In this document: piece by piece, positions 54,546 through 63,477 of the stretch
How the letters are laid out: the number at the start of each line of letters is the position of its first letter
Numbering within the stretch: position 1 is the first letter of the stretch
DNA from: DATCJA01 sp963814955
GTDB lineage: Bacteria; Acidobacteriota; Vicinamibacteria; Vicinamibacterales; UBA2999
Assembly: GCA_963814955.1 (NCBI GenBank)
Contig: CAWFEX010000011.1
Span: 194,289-258,288 of the forward strand
Length of the DNA: 64,000 nucleotides
Reading direction: 5' to 3'
Program-made: the position numbers and the translations under genes
Notes under the pieces: model-generated
Seen by the model: the letters and a program-made list of their open reading frames with translations, nothing else
Databases searched by the model: none
What the model was told of the DNA's origin: nothing

Positions 54546-57500
54546 TTAGCCGCTGGCCACCTTCGCCTGCCGGAAGAAATCCGCGGGCATTGGTCTTTGC
54601 AATTTCCACACGAAGCTGATTGGCCGGTCGCCCTTGTGCGAGACGTAGTCTGCGGGGCCGATGAACGTGTAGGGCATCGTGCGCCCGTCCTGCTTCTTTC
54701 GTGGACGCACGAAGAGCAGGATATGGCCGCCACGGTTCCGGTGATGAATGTAGCGCTGCCCGGTCTTCGAACGCTGCGTGGTGGTTGACTGCGATTCCCA
54801 ATGGAACAGAGTGGGCGAAATCGCATAGTCCTTGTAGAGCGTGGATGGCGAATATTCGCGCTCTGATTTTTCAAGCGTCACAAAGAACAGGTCGGAGTTC
54901 GTCTGCTCGTCACGAATCACCCCGGTCTGCTTCCAGGCGGTCTTATTGAAATCCAGCATCCCGAATGCTGTGAGGACATCGTCCACCGTGTGGCGCGCGT
55001 GCACGGACAGGGGCACGCGGAGGGGCGATCCAGTGGGCCGGGCGAGGTCCAGCGGATAGGTGAGATGCTCTGACCGCTCGTCCAGGAGGGGAATCAGCTC
55101 GCGCAGTTCCTCGCACGATCGCCGGATGCGCGTGAAGGAGCGCGACCGACTCGGCGAGTGTCTTGGGTGCGATCTTCGATGGGATCGCGGCGAAATGAAA
55201 GCCGGTCACGAGGCGACGATCGGCGTCAGTCCGTTGGATCACGGATGCCGATGCCGCTAGGCGTTCATAGGCCTCGAGCCGAAGCGGATCGTCCACGTGG
55301 AGTAGTCCGGCCAGGCGATCACCGATGAGCGTTTCATATGGCCCTGGAGCGGGCACCTCCAGGCGCGCGTCACGTTGCAGGCCCGACCAACTGCCGGAAC
55401 GGTACACGTCCTCCAACTCCAGGCCCGCCTCCTGAAGGAATTCGGGAAGCGTGATACGACGCCCGGACGCCGAACGAGCGCCGGCGAGCGCCATCAATTC
55501 CCTCACCATCGCAGGACGACGCGAGGGAATGGCGCTCTTCAGGTTGCCGAGGACGATCTGCGTCGCGACGCGATCCAGCTGCATCGAGCAGCCCGCAGGC
55601 AGGAACGGAAAACCCAGTTGCACCTGCTTCTCGACTTCGGTTCGCGTCGTCCCTGTGACGGCGCGATAGCGAAGGTCGAAGCGGAACTGCCGATGCGACT
55701 GGCCGATGAAGTCCAGGACCGTCACGCAATCTTTTCTCTCATGGCGCCGCAGCCCGCGGCCGAGCTGCTGGAGAAACACGAGCGCGCTTTCCGTCGGCCG
55801 AAGAAAGAGCAGCGTATCGACCTCCGGGAGATCGACCCCCTCGTTGAACAGGTCTACCGCGAAGAGTACCCGCACCCGACCCGCGCGCAACGAGGCCAGA
55901 GCGGCCTTTCGCGTCTCGCTGTCGGTGTTCGCTGACACGGCGACTGACGGTAGACCGACCTCCGTGAACCGCCGTGCCATGAACTCCGCGTGCGCAATAC
56001 TCACGCAAAATCCCAGCGCGCGCATCGTCCCCGCATCGCGGTGCTTCTGCCGCACCTGCTCCAGTACCAATCTCACCCGCGCATCGTCTCCGGTGTACAG
56101 GCGCTCGAGTTCCGCCGTGTCATAGCCTTTGCGAGACCACCGAACCGATGACAAGTCGGTGTTGTCATGCAGCCCGAAATATTGGAACGGGCAGAGCAAC
56201 CCGCGCTCGAGCGCATCCCAGAGCCGCACTTCCACCGCGATGTGATTGTCGAAGTAGTGAAGGATGTCTTCGGCGTCGGTGCGTTCGGGCGTGGCGGTCA
56301 GCCCCAGGAGGATTCTGGGCGGCTGTCGAGCCGAGTCGGCCTTTGCGCCGCCGAAGAGATGTTCGAGCAGCCGCCGATACGTCGGCGCCGCCGCATGATG
56401 GAACTCGTCGACAATCACGACGTCGAATGCGGCCGGATCGAGCTGCGCCAAATCGACCTGCGCCAGGGACTGAATGGAAGCAAATACGTGCCGCCACTCG
56501 TCGGGCCGATGGCCGTCCACGTAGAGCTCGCCGAAGTCTCCCGATCGCAGGACTTGGCGGAACGCGCCGACGCTCTGCCTCAGGATTTCTTGTCGATGGG
56601 CCACAAACAGCAGACGGAGATCTCCGTGCTGATCGCGCAGGCGCTTGTAGTCGAGCGCGGCGACGATGGTCTTGCCGGTTCCCGTCGCGGCCACGACAAG
56701 ATTCTTGAAGCGGTGATGCCGTTCGCGCTCCACGGCGAGCTTCTCGAGCATCTCGCGCTGGTGGGGCCACGGTTCGACATCCAGGAACAGAAGCGGCGCC
56801 TCGAGAAAGTCGCCTTGCTCCGGCGCGACCGCGCGATCGAATCGCGCGGCATCCCGGGCCGGTTCATAGGATTCGTATTCGGGACTCTCCCAGTACGTTT
56901 CGAACGTGGCATCGAACTTCTCAAGGATGTCCGGCGAGCCCACCTGCGATAGGCGCACGTTCCACTCCACGCCGTCCACGAGGGCTGACTTCGAGAGATT
57001 TGACGAGCCGATGTAGGCGGTGGAGTAGCCACTGGCGCGGCGGAAGAGCCACGCTTTCGCATGAAGGCGCGTGGACTGCGTGTCGTACGAGACCTTGACC
57101 TGCGCGCCGCGCGCCACCAGCCAATCGAGCGCTTTCCGTTCCGTGGATCCGGTAAACACGGTGGTGATCACACGGAGTGGCCTGCCCGCTCGGCACAGCG
57201 CCTCGAGCGGATCGGCCAACAGCCGCAGCCCATGCCATCGCACGAAAGCGCACAGCAAGTCGATGGAATCGGCGGACGGGATCTCGTGGGCGAGCGCGTG
57301 GGCGAGGCCAGGCTCCCCGCGTGCATTCACCAGGAGGTCTGACGCGGACAGCGCGACTAGCGGGGCGATGACGTTCCAATCCTCGTTCGGCAATCTGGCG
57401 ATCCGCTGAATCGCACGCAGTTGTTCAGGCGGGCTTTGGACCAAATCATCGTTGGGCCGACCGTCAGCTGGATTGGCGGCAAGCGAACTGATGATCTTGT

Positions 57501-57732
57501 TCGTCAGATCCGATTGCGCAGCGGCCCGGTCTTCTTGAGGGAGAGCGTCCAGTGCACGGGCCACCACGGTTGCGATGTGCCGAGCCAAGATGGCATGTGT
57601 CTCGGCTGCGTCGATCTCCTCAGTGACGATGTGGGCGGTGGCGGAATCGAAGCGGAGAAGCCGCGCCTTCAGGCCGGCCGTGACGAGGCGCTCGTAGAGC
57701 CCGAAAGGGAGGTCATCGTCGTCGGTGGACAT
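54546..57732 (-). CDS. PLD-nuclease / superfamily II helicase / DUF3427 protein (one-base frameshift near the end)
   Basis: The repaired product of about 1060 residues has three parts. First is an N-terminal phospholipase-D-like nuclease with RLHAKAWLFRR and AYIGSSNLSKSALVDG (HxK..GS.N). Next is an SF2 helicase with Walker A VVAATGTGKT, DEFHH, GLTATPERTD, VLFAVDLFNEGVDLPEVD and QQLGRGLRRHE. Last is a C-terminal DUF3427 domain with PTLFHWESQSTTTQRS and GQRYIHHRNRGGHILLFVRP. The last domain is in a second frame; the shift is near 55128, where EELRELIPLLDERSEHLTYP bridges the frames. Such nuclease-helicase proteins occur in defence islands, so an anti-invader role is inferred. It is the main cargo of the tRNA element. 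Confidence 0.88.
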
Positions 57733-57837
57733 CGGGAAACGCGGGCAAGGTTACTCGAGGGCGACCCGCCCGAACAATGATCGTCGGGCTCGAACCCGAG
57801 CGCTGGACTGCTGGCGGCATGCCGCACACGTTGATCG

Positions 57838-58137
57838 TTAGATCCGCGGACCGCGTTCGCGACGCGCGCCCCAGAGGGCGCGAACGATCACTCGTGTGTC
57901 ATCGAACGTGTAATAGAGATGGACGGCGACTCTCCTGAGGTAGACGCGGCGAACGCCGGGAACGGGCGATTGAGCGTAGAGCGTTCCGGCACCCGGAAGC
58001 ACCGCGATGATCTGGAGCGCCTGTTCGAGTTCCTCGGTAAACACGTCCGGGTGGTCGCGGTTGGCCAACCACCAGGCTTTCTCTCGCCGAACGTGTTCTT
58101 GCGCAGTGGCTGTGAAGCGAACGCGGCGATTCTTCAA
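57838..58137 (-). CDS. RelE/ParE-family toxin
   Basis: This 99-residue toxin of the RelE/ParE superfamily has VRFTATAQEHVRREKAWWLA and GVRRVYLRRVAVHLYYTFDD, then VIVRALWGARRERGP. The C-terminal IRALWG.RR pattern is characteristic. The start overlaps the upstream antitoxin stop by four bases (ATGA). Toxins of this group inhibit gyrase or cleave ribosome-bound mRNA; ParE-like is favoured here by the W-x-AR-R tail. It probably stabilises the element. Confidence 0.85.
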   Translation of the reverse strand: MKNRRVRFTATAQEHVRREKAWWLANRDHPDVFTEELEQALQIIAVLPGAGTLYAQSPVPGVRRVYLRRVAVHLYYTFDDTRVIVRALWGARRERGPRI

Positions 58138-58358
58138 CGCGATCGAAGTTGGCGAAGGATCACGTCCGCGTCGACGAGACGACCGGCCTTGATGTCTTCG
58201 TCGGAATCTTTCAGAGCCTGATGGAGCGCGGCTCGATCTTCCTCATCGAGCCAGTCTCCGGGATCGAGCGGCAGGAGCTCGATTTCGGTTCCTTCGGGCA
58301 GATCGGTGGGCTCATCGACGACAAGTCGCCCGGCCTTCACTCGAGCCTTCAGCGTCAT
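58134..58358 (-). CDS. antitoxin of the ParE-type module
   Basis: The 74-residue product starts MTLKARVKAGRLVVDEPTDL, an AbrB/DUF2281-like beta segment, followed by acidic helices WLDEEDRAALHQALKDSDED and AGRLVDADVILRQLRSR. The latter is typical of toxin-wrapping antitoxin tails. The ATG at 58358 is preferred over 58391. It is the promoter-proximal gene and probably autoregulates the pair. Confidence 0.82.
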   Translation of the reverse strand: MTLKARVKAGRLVVDEPTDLPEGTEIELLPLDPGDWLDEEDRAALHQALKDSDEDIKAGRLVDADVILRQLRSR

Positions 58359-58584
58359 GCGATCACAGTAGCACCGCGACCGTTGCTCCACAACTCAGGA
58401 GACGCGCGAGCTGGAAGCGGCCGCGATGGGCGAGATCCGGACGAACCGTCGCGAGCATCGACCGCGCCGGAAATTGGCGGCCGTGTTCGGCGAATGCGGG
58501 AGCTGGCCGCGGCCGAACCGCTACCCGGTGACTACCCGAGTGCGAGAATCTGCGAAATCGTTCGAAAACTCGACGCGGCAACGA
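58359..58584. other. promoter side of the toxin-antitoxin pair, no gene
   Basis: This spacer lies between the antitoxin start and the duplicated tRNA end. It presumably holds the toxin-antitoxin promoter; no clear hexamers or operator are seen. Confidence 0.35.
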
Positions 58585-58633
<49 letters not shown>

Positions 58634-58695
58634 CTTTTCATCAATTGGTTGCAACGAAATCTGCAACGGGCGCCGCGAGTGGCGCCCGTTGGCGT
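58634..58695. repeat. element-end segment shared with 26313-26375
   Basis: It contains TTGGTTGCAACG, CTGCAACGGGCGCC and GCGAGTGGCGCCCGTT, almost the same as the sequence right after tRNA-Pro(GGG). The inverted repeat GGGCGCC/GGCGCCC is conserved in both copies. It probably represents the end of a related integrative element. Confidence 0.65.
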
Positions 58696-58727
58696 TTTCT
58701 GGCCGGCCATGAGCGAGCTTCCCTGCC

Positions 58728-58961
58728 GTGATGGTAGCCAACTCGCGGCATAAATCTCGCCTACGACGCGGCCGCGCGGCCCTGGGTTCTATCGTGTCTG
58801 GAGTGCTGACTTTTTTCGCACTCGCGGACGTTCTGACCGTCAGCCCGGAGACTGTCTGGAAGTGGATCAAGGCAGGCTTGCTGCCGGCGTTCAAGTTCCA
58901 AGGCGAAGCGCGCATCGCGAAGGCGGACGCCATCGCGTTCATCGAGCAGGCGCGGCTTTAG
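58728..58961 (+). CDS. excisionase-like HTH protein
   Basis: The HTH_17-type domain reads TFFALADVLTVSPETVWKWI, then KAGLLPAFKFQGEARIAKAD and AIAFIEQARL. It is the same family as the frames at 29692 and 30094. A GTG at 58728 gives 77 residues; a GTG at 58794 would leave just the domain. Excisionases bend att DNA and direct excision, fitting its place 95 bases from the duplicated tRNA end. No integrase is seen nearby. Confidence 0.75.
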   Translation: MMVANSRHKSRLRRGRAALGSIVSGVLTFFALADVLTVSPETVWKWIKAGLLPAFKFQGEARIAKADAIAFIEQARL

Positions 58962-59270
58962 CGTTGATATGGCTGGGATCTGTCAACTGGGCAGATCGCT
59001 CCCGACCTCACGCGTTGTGAGTTCCCCTTCTCAGCACGCTCTTTCCGTGCTCTTCGTTCTTCAGATCCGTCTGGTCGGCGGCACCGCGTTCTAGCGACGG
59101 TTGACGCTGCTGATATCCGCGGGTTGGGTACCGCCCAGACTGTGGTTCGTCGCGGAGCTGCCTCGCCCTAGGCACGGACGTATCGATGGTGCTGATGTCC
59201 ATAACGTCTTCGAGGGTTCTCCACCTGGCCGCGATGCCGCCGGCCTGACGGACCTGATGGCCGCGTCACG
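58962..59270. other. no supportable gene; probable flank of the IS110 element
   Basis: About 300 bases lie between the HTH gene and the 3' end of the transposase. They contain short inverted words but no coding frame I can support. The IS right end is expected here but is not identifiable without a second copy. Confidence 0.35.
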
Positions 59271-60383
59271 CTACGCGGGCGGCGGCGGCACCTCCCGTGC
59301 GATCGCCCAGATGAATCCCGTGAGCTCGCGCGCAATCGCGGTCGCGACCTTCGGCTTCGCCTTGCCGCGCGCCACCAGCTTGCGAAAGCGTGACGTCAGG
59401 CGGAGCTGCGCTTTCCACGCGATGTCACAGACGGTCTTCGGCAACGCTTCTTGCCGGTACAGCATCTGCCGTCCGATCCGCGGCACGCCCTGATACGCCC
59501 ACGCCGCTTCGGCGAGCAACCGTCGCGCATGCGGATTGCCCGCTTTGGTGATCCCGCCCCGGCGGACACTCGGCCCACTCGAGTATTCCGAGGGGACCAG
59601 GCCGAGGTACGCCATCAGCTCGCGCGGATGCGTGAAGCGGCGAATGTCGCCGACCTCGGTGACCAGACCCACGGCGGTGACAAACGACACGCCGCGCAGC
59701 GCCTGCAACGCGTCCACCACCGGCGCCCAGCGCCACGCCGGCGTGAGCTGCCGGAGTTGGTCGGTGAGCCGCTCGACCCGGCGTTCGGTCTCGTCGATCG
59801 TGTCGCGGTACTCCTGCAGCGCGATGTGCTGCGGGGCGAGCGGGAAACTGAGATCGGCCAGCCAGCGGCGATACGGGCGCGTCCACCCGGCGCGTCCCGG
59901 ATAGCGGCGACCCTGACGGAGCAAGAACGCTTTCAACCGATGCTTGGCTTGGGTGCTCAGGCCGACCGCGTCTTCGCGCGCGCGCACGAGGTCACGCAGG
60001 GCTTCATCATCGGGCGTCGGAATGTAGATCGCCGTGAGCTCGCCGGCGCGATGCAACCGGGCCAACGCATCGCCATCGCGCCGATCGGTCTTGATCCGAT
60101 CGCCGCTCCGTTTCGGCATGCTCGAGGGATTGACGACGACGCAGTCTTCGCCCTGGGCGGTGAGATAGCGGTGGATCCCAAACCCGCACGGGCCGGCCTC
60201 GTACACGAAGCGCAACCGACGGTTCGGCGCCCGCAGCGCCCGCACGACCTTGGCCACCGCCTCCAGGTCGCCGGGGATCACGCCGTAGTGGCGCACTTCG
60301 CCGTCGCGCCCCTCCTCGGCGAGCGAGACGTCGATCGATTCCTTGTGGACATCCATCCCCACGAACATGCTACGTTTCGCCAT
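59271..60383 (-). CDS. IS110-family transposase
   Basis: This DEDD recombinase of 370 residues has a RuvC-like N-terminal domain with VGMDVHKESIDVSLAE (Asp), FVYEAGPCGFGIHRYL (Glu) and KTDRRDGDALARLHRAG (Asp-Asp). Its C-terminal Tnp20 domain has LQALRGVSFVTAVGLVTEVG, ELMAYLGLVPSEYSSG and RRGGITKAGNPHARRLLAEA, which includes the conserved Ser-containing region. The ATG at 60383 fits the family start. The gene is intact, so the element may be active. IS110 transposition is directed by a bridge RNA made from the upstream non-coding end. Confidence 0.93.
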   Translation of the reverse strand: MAKRSMFVGMDVHKESIDVSLAEEGRDGEVRHYGVIPGDLEAVAKVVRALRAPNRRLRFVYEAGPCGFGIHRYLTAQGEDCVVVNPSSMPKRSGDRIKTDRRDGDALARLHRAGELTAIYIPTPDDEALRDLVRAREDAVGLSTQAKHRLKAFLLRQGRRYPGRAGWTRPYRRWLADLSFPLAPQHIALQEYRDTIDETERRVERLTDQLRQLTPAWRWAPVVDALQALRGVSFVTAVGLVTEVGDIRRFTHPRELMAYLGLVPSEYSSGPSVRRGGITKAGNPHARRLLAEAAWAYQGVPRIGRQMLYRQEALPKTVCDIAWKAQLRLTSRFRKLVARGKAKPKVATAIARELTGFIWAIAREVPPPPA

Positions 60384-60540
60384 GACCTGCCTCCGTTGTA
60401 TGTGGCTCTGCGCGTCGCCCTCATCGGCGTCGCGTAACCCACGATTTACTACGTGAGGCAGGTCTCTGCTCCGACAGCCATACTGTCTAGGCCGATCACC
60501 GACGGTCCACGGCGACGGTGGCTCTCTGATTCTCGACACC
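60384..60540 (-). ncRNA. candidate IS110 bridge RNA leader
   Basis: The non-coding stretch upstream of the transposase is rich in inverted repeats. GACCTGCCTC (60384-60393) pairs with GAGGCAGGTC (60455-60464), enclosing a GCGACGCC/GGCGACGC-like hairpin. GACAG (60473-60477) pairs with CTGTC (60483-60487), and CACCG (60497-60501) with CGGTG (60516-60520). Established knowledge places the bridge RNA of IS110 elements in this position. The ends are approximate. Confidence 0.5.
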
Positions 60541-60555
60541 GCGAGAAAGACCAGA

Positions 60556-61887
60556 ATGACCACAGTGCTTCAAGCCACTTCGTTCGCACGAGCTCGGAAC
60601 GGACGGTCCTGGCTCGCGCGCACATCATGCATCGTCACACTGCTAGCGGCGCTGATCTTGATCTTCCGACCGGCCACGAACGCAGTCGCGCAGGGAGGCC
60701 CGCAGTGGTTCTCAGCGTGGACGGTGTCCCACAACGTTCGCGAGACAGCCCCCGCCCTCAGCAGCAGCACCGTGCGCATGATCGTCCGTCCGACGATCTC
60801 AGGCACTTCGTTGCGCATCAAGCTGGAGAACACGTTGGGGCAGGGCCCGGTGGCATTCTCGGGCGCGTTCATCGGTGTGGCGGACACGGGCGCGTCGGTG
60901 ATGCCGAGCACGAACACTGAGCTGAGCTTCAACGGTGGTACCAGTCTCAACCTTGCACCGGGCGCGGGGGCGTGGAGCGACCCGGTGGCTCTTGACGTGA
61001 AGGCCTTCCAGCGGTTGGCGGTGAGTCTCAACGTCGCTTCGGCGTCTGACATCAGCACGCACACGCTAGGTCTGGCGACAAATTACTACGCTCCGGGCAG
61101 CCTCGGAGCCGAAGCCTCCGGCAGTGGCTTCATGCCCGTCCCACAACGGGCCTCCGGCACCATGGTCGACGCCTTCCCGTTCTACTGGCTTGCGGCAGTC
61201 GATGTCCTGTCGCCGTTGGTCTCCGGGACTATCGTGGCGTTCGGAGACTCGATCACCGATGGACGCTGCAGCACGACCGAGAACGACGTTGTGCTGCCCG
61301 ACAAATATCTGCGCTGGACGGACGTTCTGGCAGCGCGCCTGAACTCGCGACCTGCGAGTGAAATCAAGGCCATCGCCAACGAAGGCATTGCCGGCAACCG
61401 AATCGTGTCTGGTGGCAACGGTCCTCCGGGACTTGAACGGCTTGACCGCGACGTGCTCGAACGGGCGGGCGCAACTCATGTGATCTTCTTCGAGGGAACG
61501 AATGACATCACCGGGGGCGCCACTGCCGCGCAGGTCATCGCCGCTACGCAGCAGATCATCGACCGCGTCCACGCGAAGGGTCTTTCGATTATCGGCGTGA
61601 CTATCATTCCGCGCGGCAGGCCTGTGCTAACGGGATGGACGCCGGACATGGAGGCGCAGCGGGTGGCTGTGAACGAGTGGATACGGACCCGAGCGAACTT
61701 CGACGCGATCATTGATTTCGATGCGTTGTTGAAGGGCGGGCCCGTTTATGCCGGAAGTGAATCGATAAAGGCCGAGTTCAATTGCGACTACACGCATCCC
61801 AACGCTGCCGGGTACAAAGCCATGGGCGAGTTCATCGATCTTGGTCTGTTCAGAACCGGCGCTGCACGGACCAACGACCGTCGCTGA
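60556..61887 (+). CDS. secreted SGNH/GDSL-family hydrolase
   Basis: This is an exported esterase-like enzyme of 443 residues. The signal peptide ends near NAVAQG. An N-terminal beta domain precedes the SGNH hydrolase with block I IVAFGDSITDGRCS, block III VIFFEGTNDITGGATAAQVI and the catalytic CDYTHPNAAGYKAM. Conserved Asn in NEGIAGNRIV completes the oxyanion hole. Relatives deacetylate or deacylate polysaccharides and lipids. It starts at an ATG just after the IS110 leader and is followed by the first attC site, so it may itself be a cassette gene, though it lacks an attC upstream. Confidence 0.88.
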   Translation: MTTVLQATSFARARNGRSWLARTSCIVTLLAALILIFRPATNAVAQGGPQWFSAWTVSHNVRETAPALSSSTVRMIVRPTISGTSLRIKLENTLGQGPVAFSGAFIGVADTGASVMPSTNTELSFNGGTSLNLAPGAGAWSDPVALDVKAFQRLAVSLNVASASDISTHTLGLATNYYAPGSLGAEASGSGFMPVPQRASGTMVDAFPFYWLAAVDVLSPLVSGTIVAFGDSITDGRCSTTENDVVLPDKYLRWTDVLAARLNSRPASEIKAIANEGIAGNRIVSGGNGPPGLERLDRDVLERAGATHVIFFEGTNDITGGATAAQVIAATQQIIDRVHAKGLSIIGVTIIPRGRPVLTGWTPDMEAQRVAVNEWIRTRANFDAIIDFDALLKGGPVYAGSESIKAEFNCDYTHPNAAGYKAMGEFIDLGLFRTGAARTNDRR

Positions 61888-61943
61888 GGGTGTCTCAGCA
61901 CGAGGAATGGTCGATCAGGTAAGCGTATGTTCGATCGGCAACA

Positions 61944-62011
61944 GCCTAACATGGCATGCAGCCGACGGCGCATGGCCCCGTTCGCGCCGCGACTGATACC
62001 AAGCGTTAGCC
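61944..62011. repeat. attC site 1
   Basis: The segment starts with GCCTAAC and ends with GTTAGCC. The inner arms CAGCCGACGGCGC (61959 on) and GCGCCGCGACTG (61984 on) are complementary except for one mismatch and one unpaired A on the left arm. These are the imperfect arms with extrahelical bases used by integron integrases on the folded strand. Confidence 0.72.
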
Positions 62012-62023
62012 GGACACACTCAA

Positions 62024-62542
62024 ATGCAGCACATTCTCGAAGCACCATCAAGGAGGCGACGAGCGGAATTTCTGGCGGCGGTGTCGGGAGCCGTGACCTT
62101 CATCGAGGCCTGGTAACGCCACCCCGTACAGTCGAAGCGTTCGAGCGCTATCTTGCGCGACTGCGAGGACCGGCGCACATTGGATACTGGATCCGTACGA
62201 GCGAAGACGAACTGGCCGGTGTCATCACCATCAGTGAGATCGTTCGGGGTGCATTCCAATCTGCATACCTTGGGTATCATGCCTTCGTGCCCCACAACGG
62301 GCACGGCCGCATGAGTCAGGGCTTCGGGCGGTCCTCGGCGAAGTGTTTCGAGTCCATCGGCTGCATCGGGTCGAAGCAACATTCAACCCGGCAATACGGC
62401 TTCGCGCGAATTAGTTCGTGGACTCGGATTCCGGCAAGAAGGCTTTTCGCCACGGTACCTCAAGGTTGGTGGTCGCTGGCGTGATCACGAGCGGTGGGCG
62501 CTCACGGTCGAGAACTGGCGCCAATATTCCAACGCTGCCTAA
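62024..62542 (+). CDS. GNAT-family N-acetyltransferase, cassette gene (frameshifted)
   Basis: This is a RimJ-type acetyltransferase. The ATG at 62024 lies 12 bases after attC site 1. The sequence reads SRDLHRGLVTPPRTVEAFER and AHIGYWIRTSEDELAGVITI. SAYLGYHAFVPHNGHGRMSQ is the strand before the CoA loop, and a second frame gives LRAVLGEVFRVHRLHRVEAT. The last frame gives NTASRELVRGLGFRQEGFSP and RYLKVGGRWRDHERWALTVE. Three indels break it. The TAA stop lies inside the left core of attC site 2, the classical cassette arrangement. The substrate is probably a protein N-terminus or small amine. Confidence 0.8.
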
Positions 62543-62621
62543 CAACCGCCTGGAGCCGGCGCGGTCCACGGTCCTGTGCGATTATGTCGCTGCGCCGCGC
62601 GGCTCGAGCGGCACGTTAGGT
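62537..62621. repeat. attC site 2
   Basis: The segment runs from GCCTAAC to GTTAGGT. The arms GAGCCGGCGCGG (62553 on) and CCGCGCGGCTC (62594 on) pair with a single unpaired G on the left arm, and outer CCGC/GCGG words also pair. The left core overlaps the stop codon of the GNAT gene, and the next ATG follows nine bases after the right core. Confidence 0.78.
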
Positions 62622-62630
62622 CGAATCAGC

Positions 62631-63345
62631 ATGAGCTCAGCGTTGGTGAATCGAGCGGTCCGTTCGCTGGCTTGGCCGGTGCTGAAGGACCGCGGCTTTT
62701 CGTGCTTCACGAGTCGCACCGCTTGGCGTGACCGAGAGCAGTTGATCGACATCATCAACTTTCAGTCGTTCAACCGTTACAACGCCGACGTCTTGGGTTG
62801 CACAACCTTCTCCTTTGCGGTCAACCTGAGTATCTACCTGGCTGACGTGCCGTCGGACCACCCTTTACCGATTCGGAACGAACAGCTTCGTCCGGCGGAA
62901 TACAACGGCCACATTCGGCGACGGCTGCTGCCCGGGCATCCGGGCCTTCCGAAAGCGCGGGATGTCTGGTTTGTTGACGAACACGGTCACAACACGTCAG
63001 ACGTCGTAGCGCAAGCCGCTGATGCGCTGACCGAGACGGCCGAGCCATGGTTTGCCGCGTTCGGGGATCCGCGCCCGTGCTTTCCGTTTTGCGAGGCGTC
63101 ACAGCGCCGCCCGACGAAGGCACGTGGCTACCCGGCGCTCCGGACTCCGCGGCACGCAACACATCGGTCGGGTACCTGGCGCTGGCGCTCGGCGACCGGC
63201 GATCGCTGTGCGCCACTTGCAACGGGCCCTCGAGCAGTATCGGGGCTTTGACGCCCAGAACGCCAAGATCTCCCGGAGATTCGACAGGATGACTCCCGGG
63301 CATCTTGAGAGAGCGGTCGCTCAGCTATCCGGAGAGTCGGCCTAA
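62631..63345 (+). CDS. DUF4304-like protein, cassette gene (frameshifted)
   Basis: The product of about 237 residues begins MSSALVNRAVRSLAWPVLKD, then RGFSCFTSRTAWRDREQLID, a central FNRYNADVLGCTTFSFAVNL and the distal GHLERAVAQLSGESA. This pattern resembles DUF4304 proteins, common in integron cassettes and of unknown function. Two indels after about 63060 move it through RGVTAPPDEGTWLPGAPDSA to RALEQYRGFDAQNAKISRRF. The stop TAA is inside the left core (GCCTAAC) of a third, truncated attC. Confidence 0.72.
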
Positions 63346-63375
63346 CCACGGCTTGCACCCGACGCGGCGGTCAGG
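63340..63375. repeat. attC site 3, left half only
   Basis: GCCTAAC at the end of the DUF4304 gene is followed by GCACCCGACGCGGCGG, a typical left arm. No complementary right arm or GTTRRRY core follows in the next 120 bases. The array therefore ends in a truncated site. Confidence 0.5.
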
Positions 63376-63477
63376 CGACGGGTGATCTCCTCGCAGGATA
63401 ACCCCGGTCCTCGATCGGGCAGTGTATCCTTGCGCGGTTCCCAAGAGCCACACGCATCGAAAGTCGCAAGGACTCGC

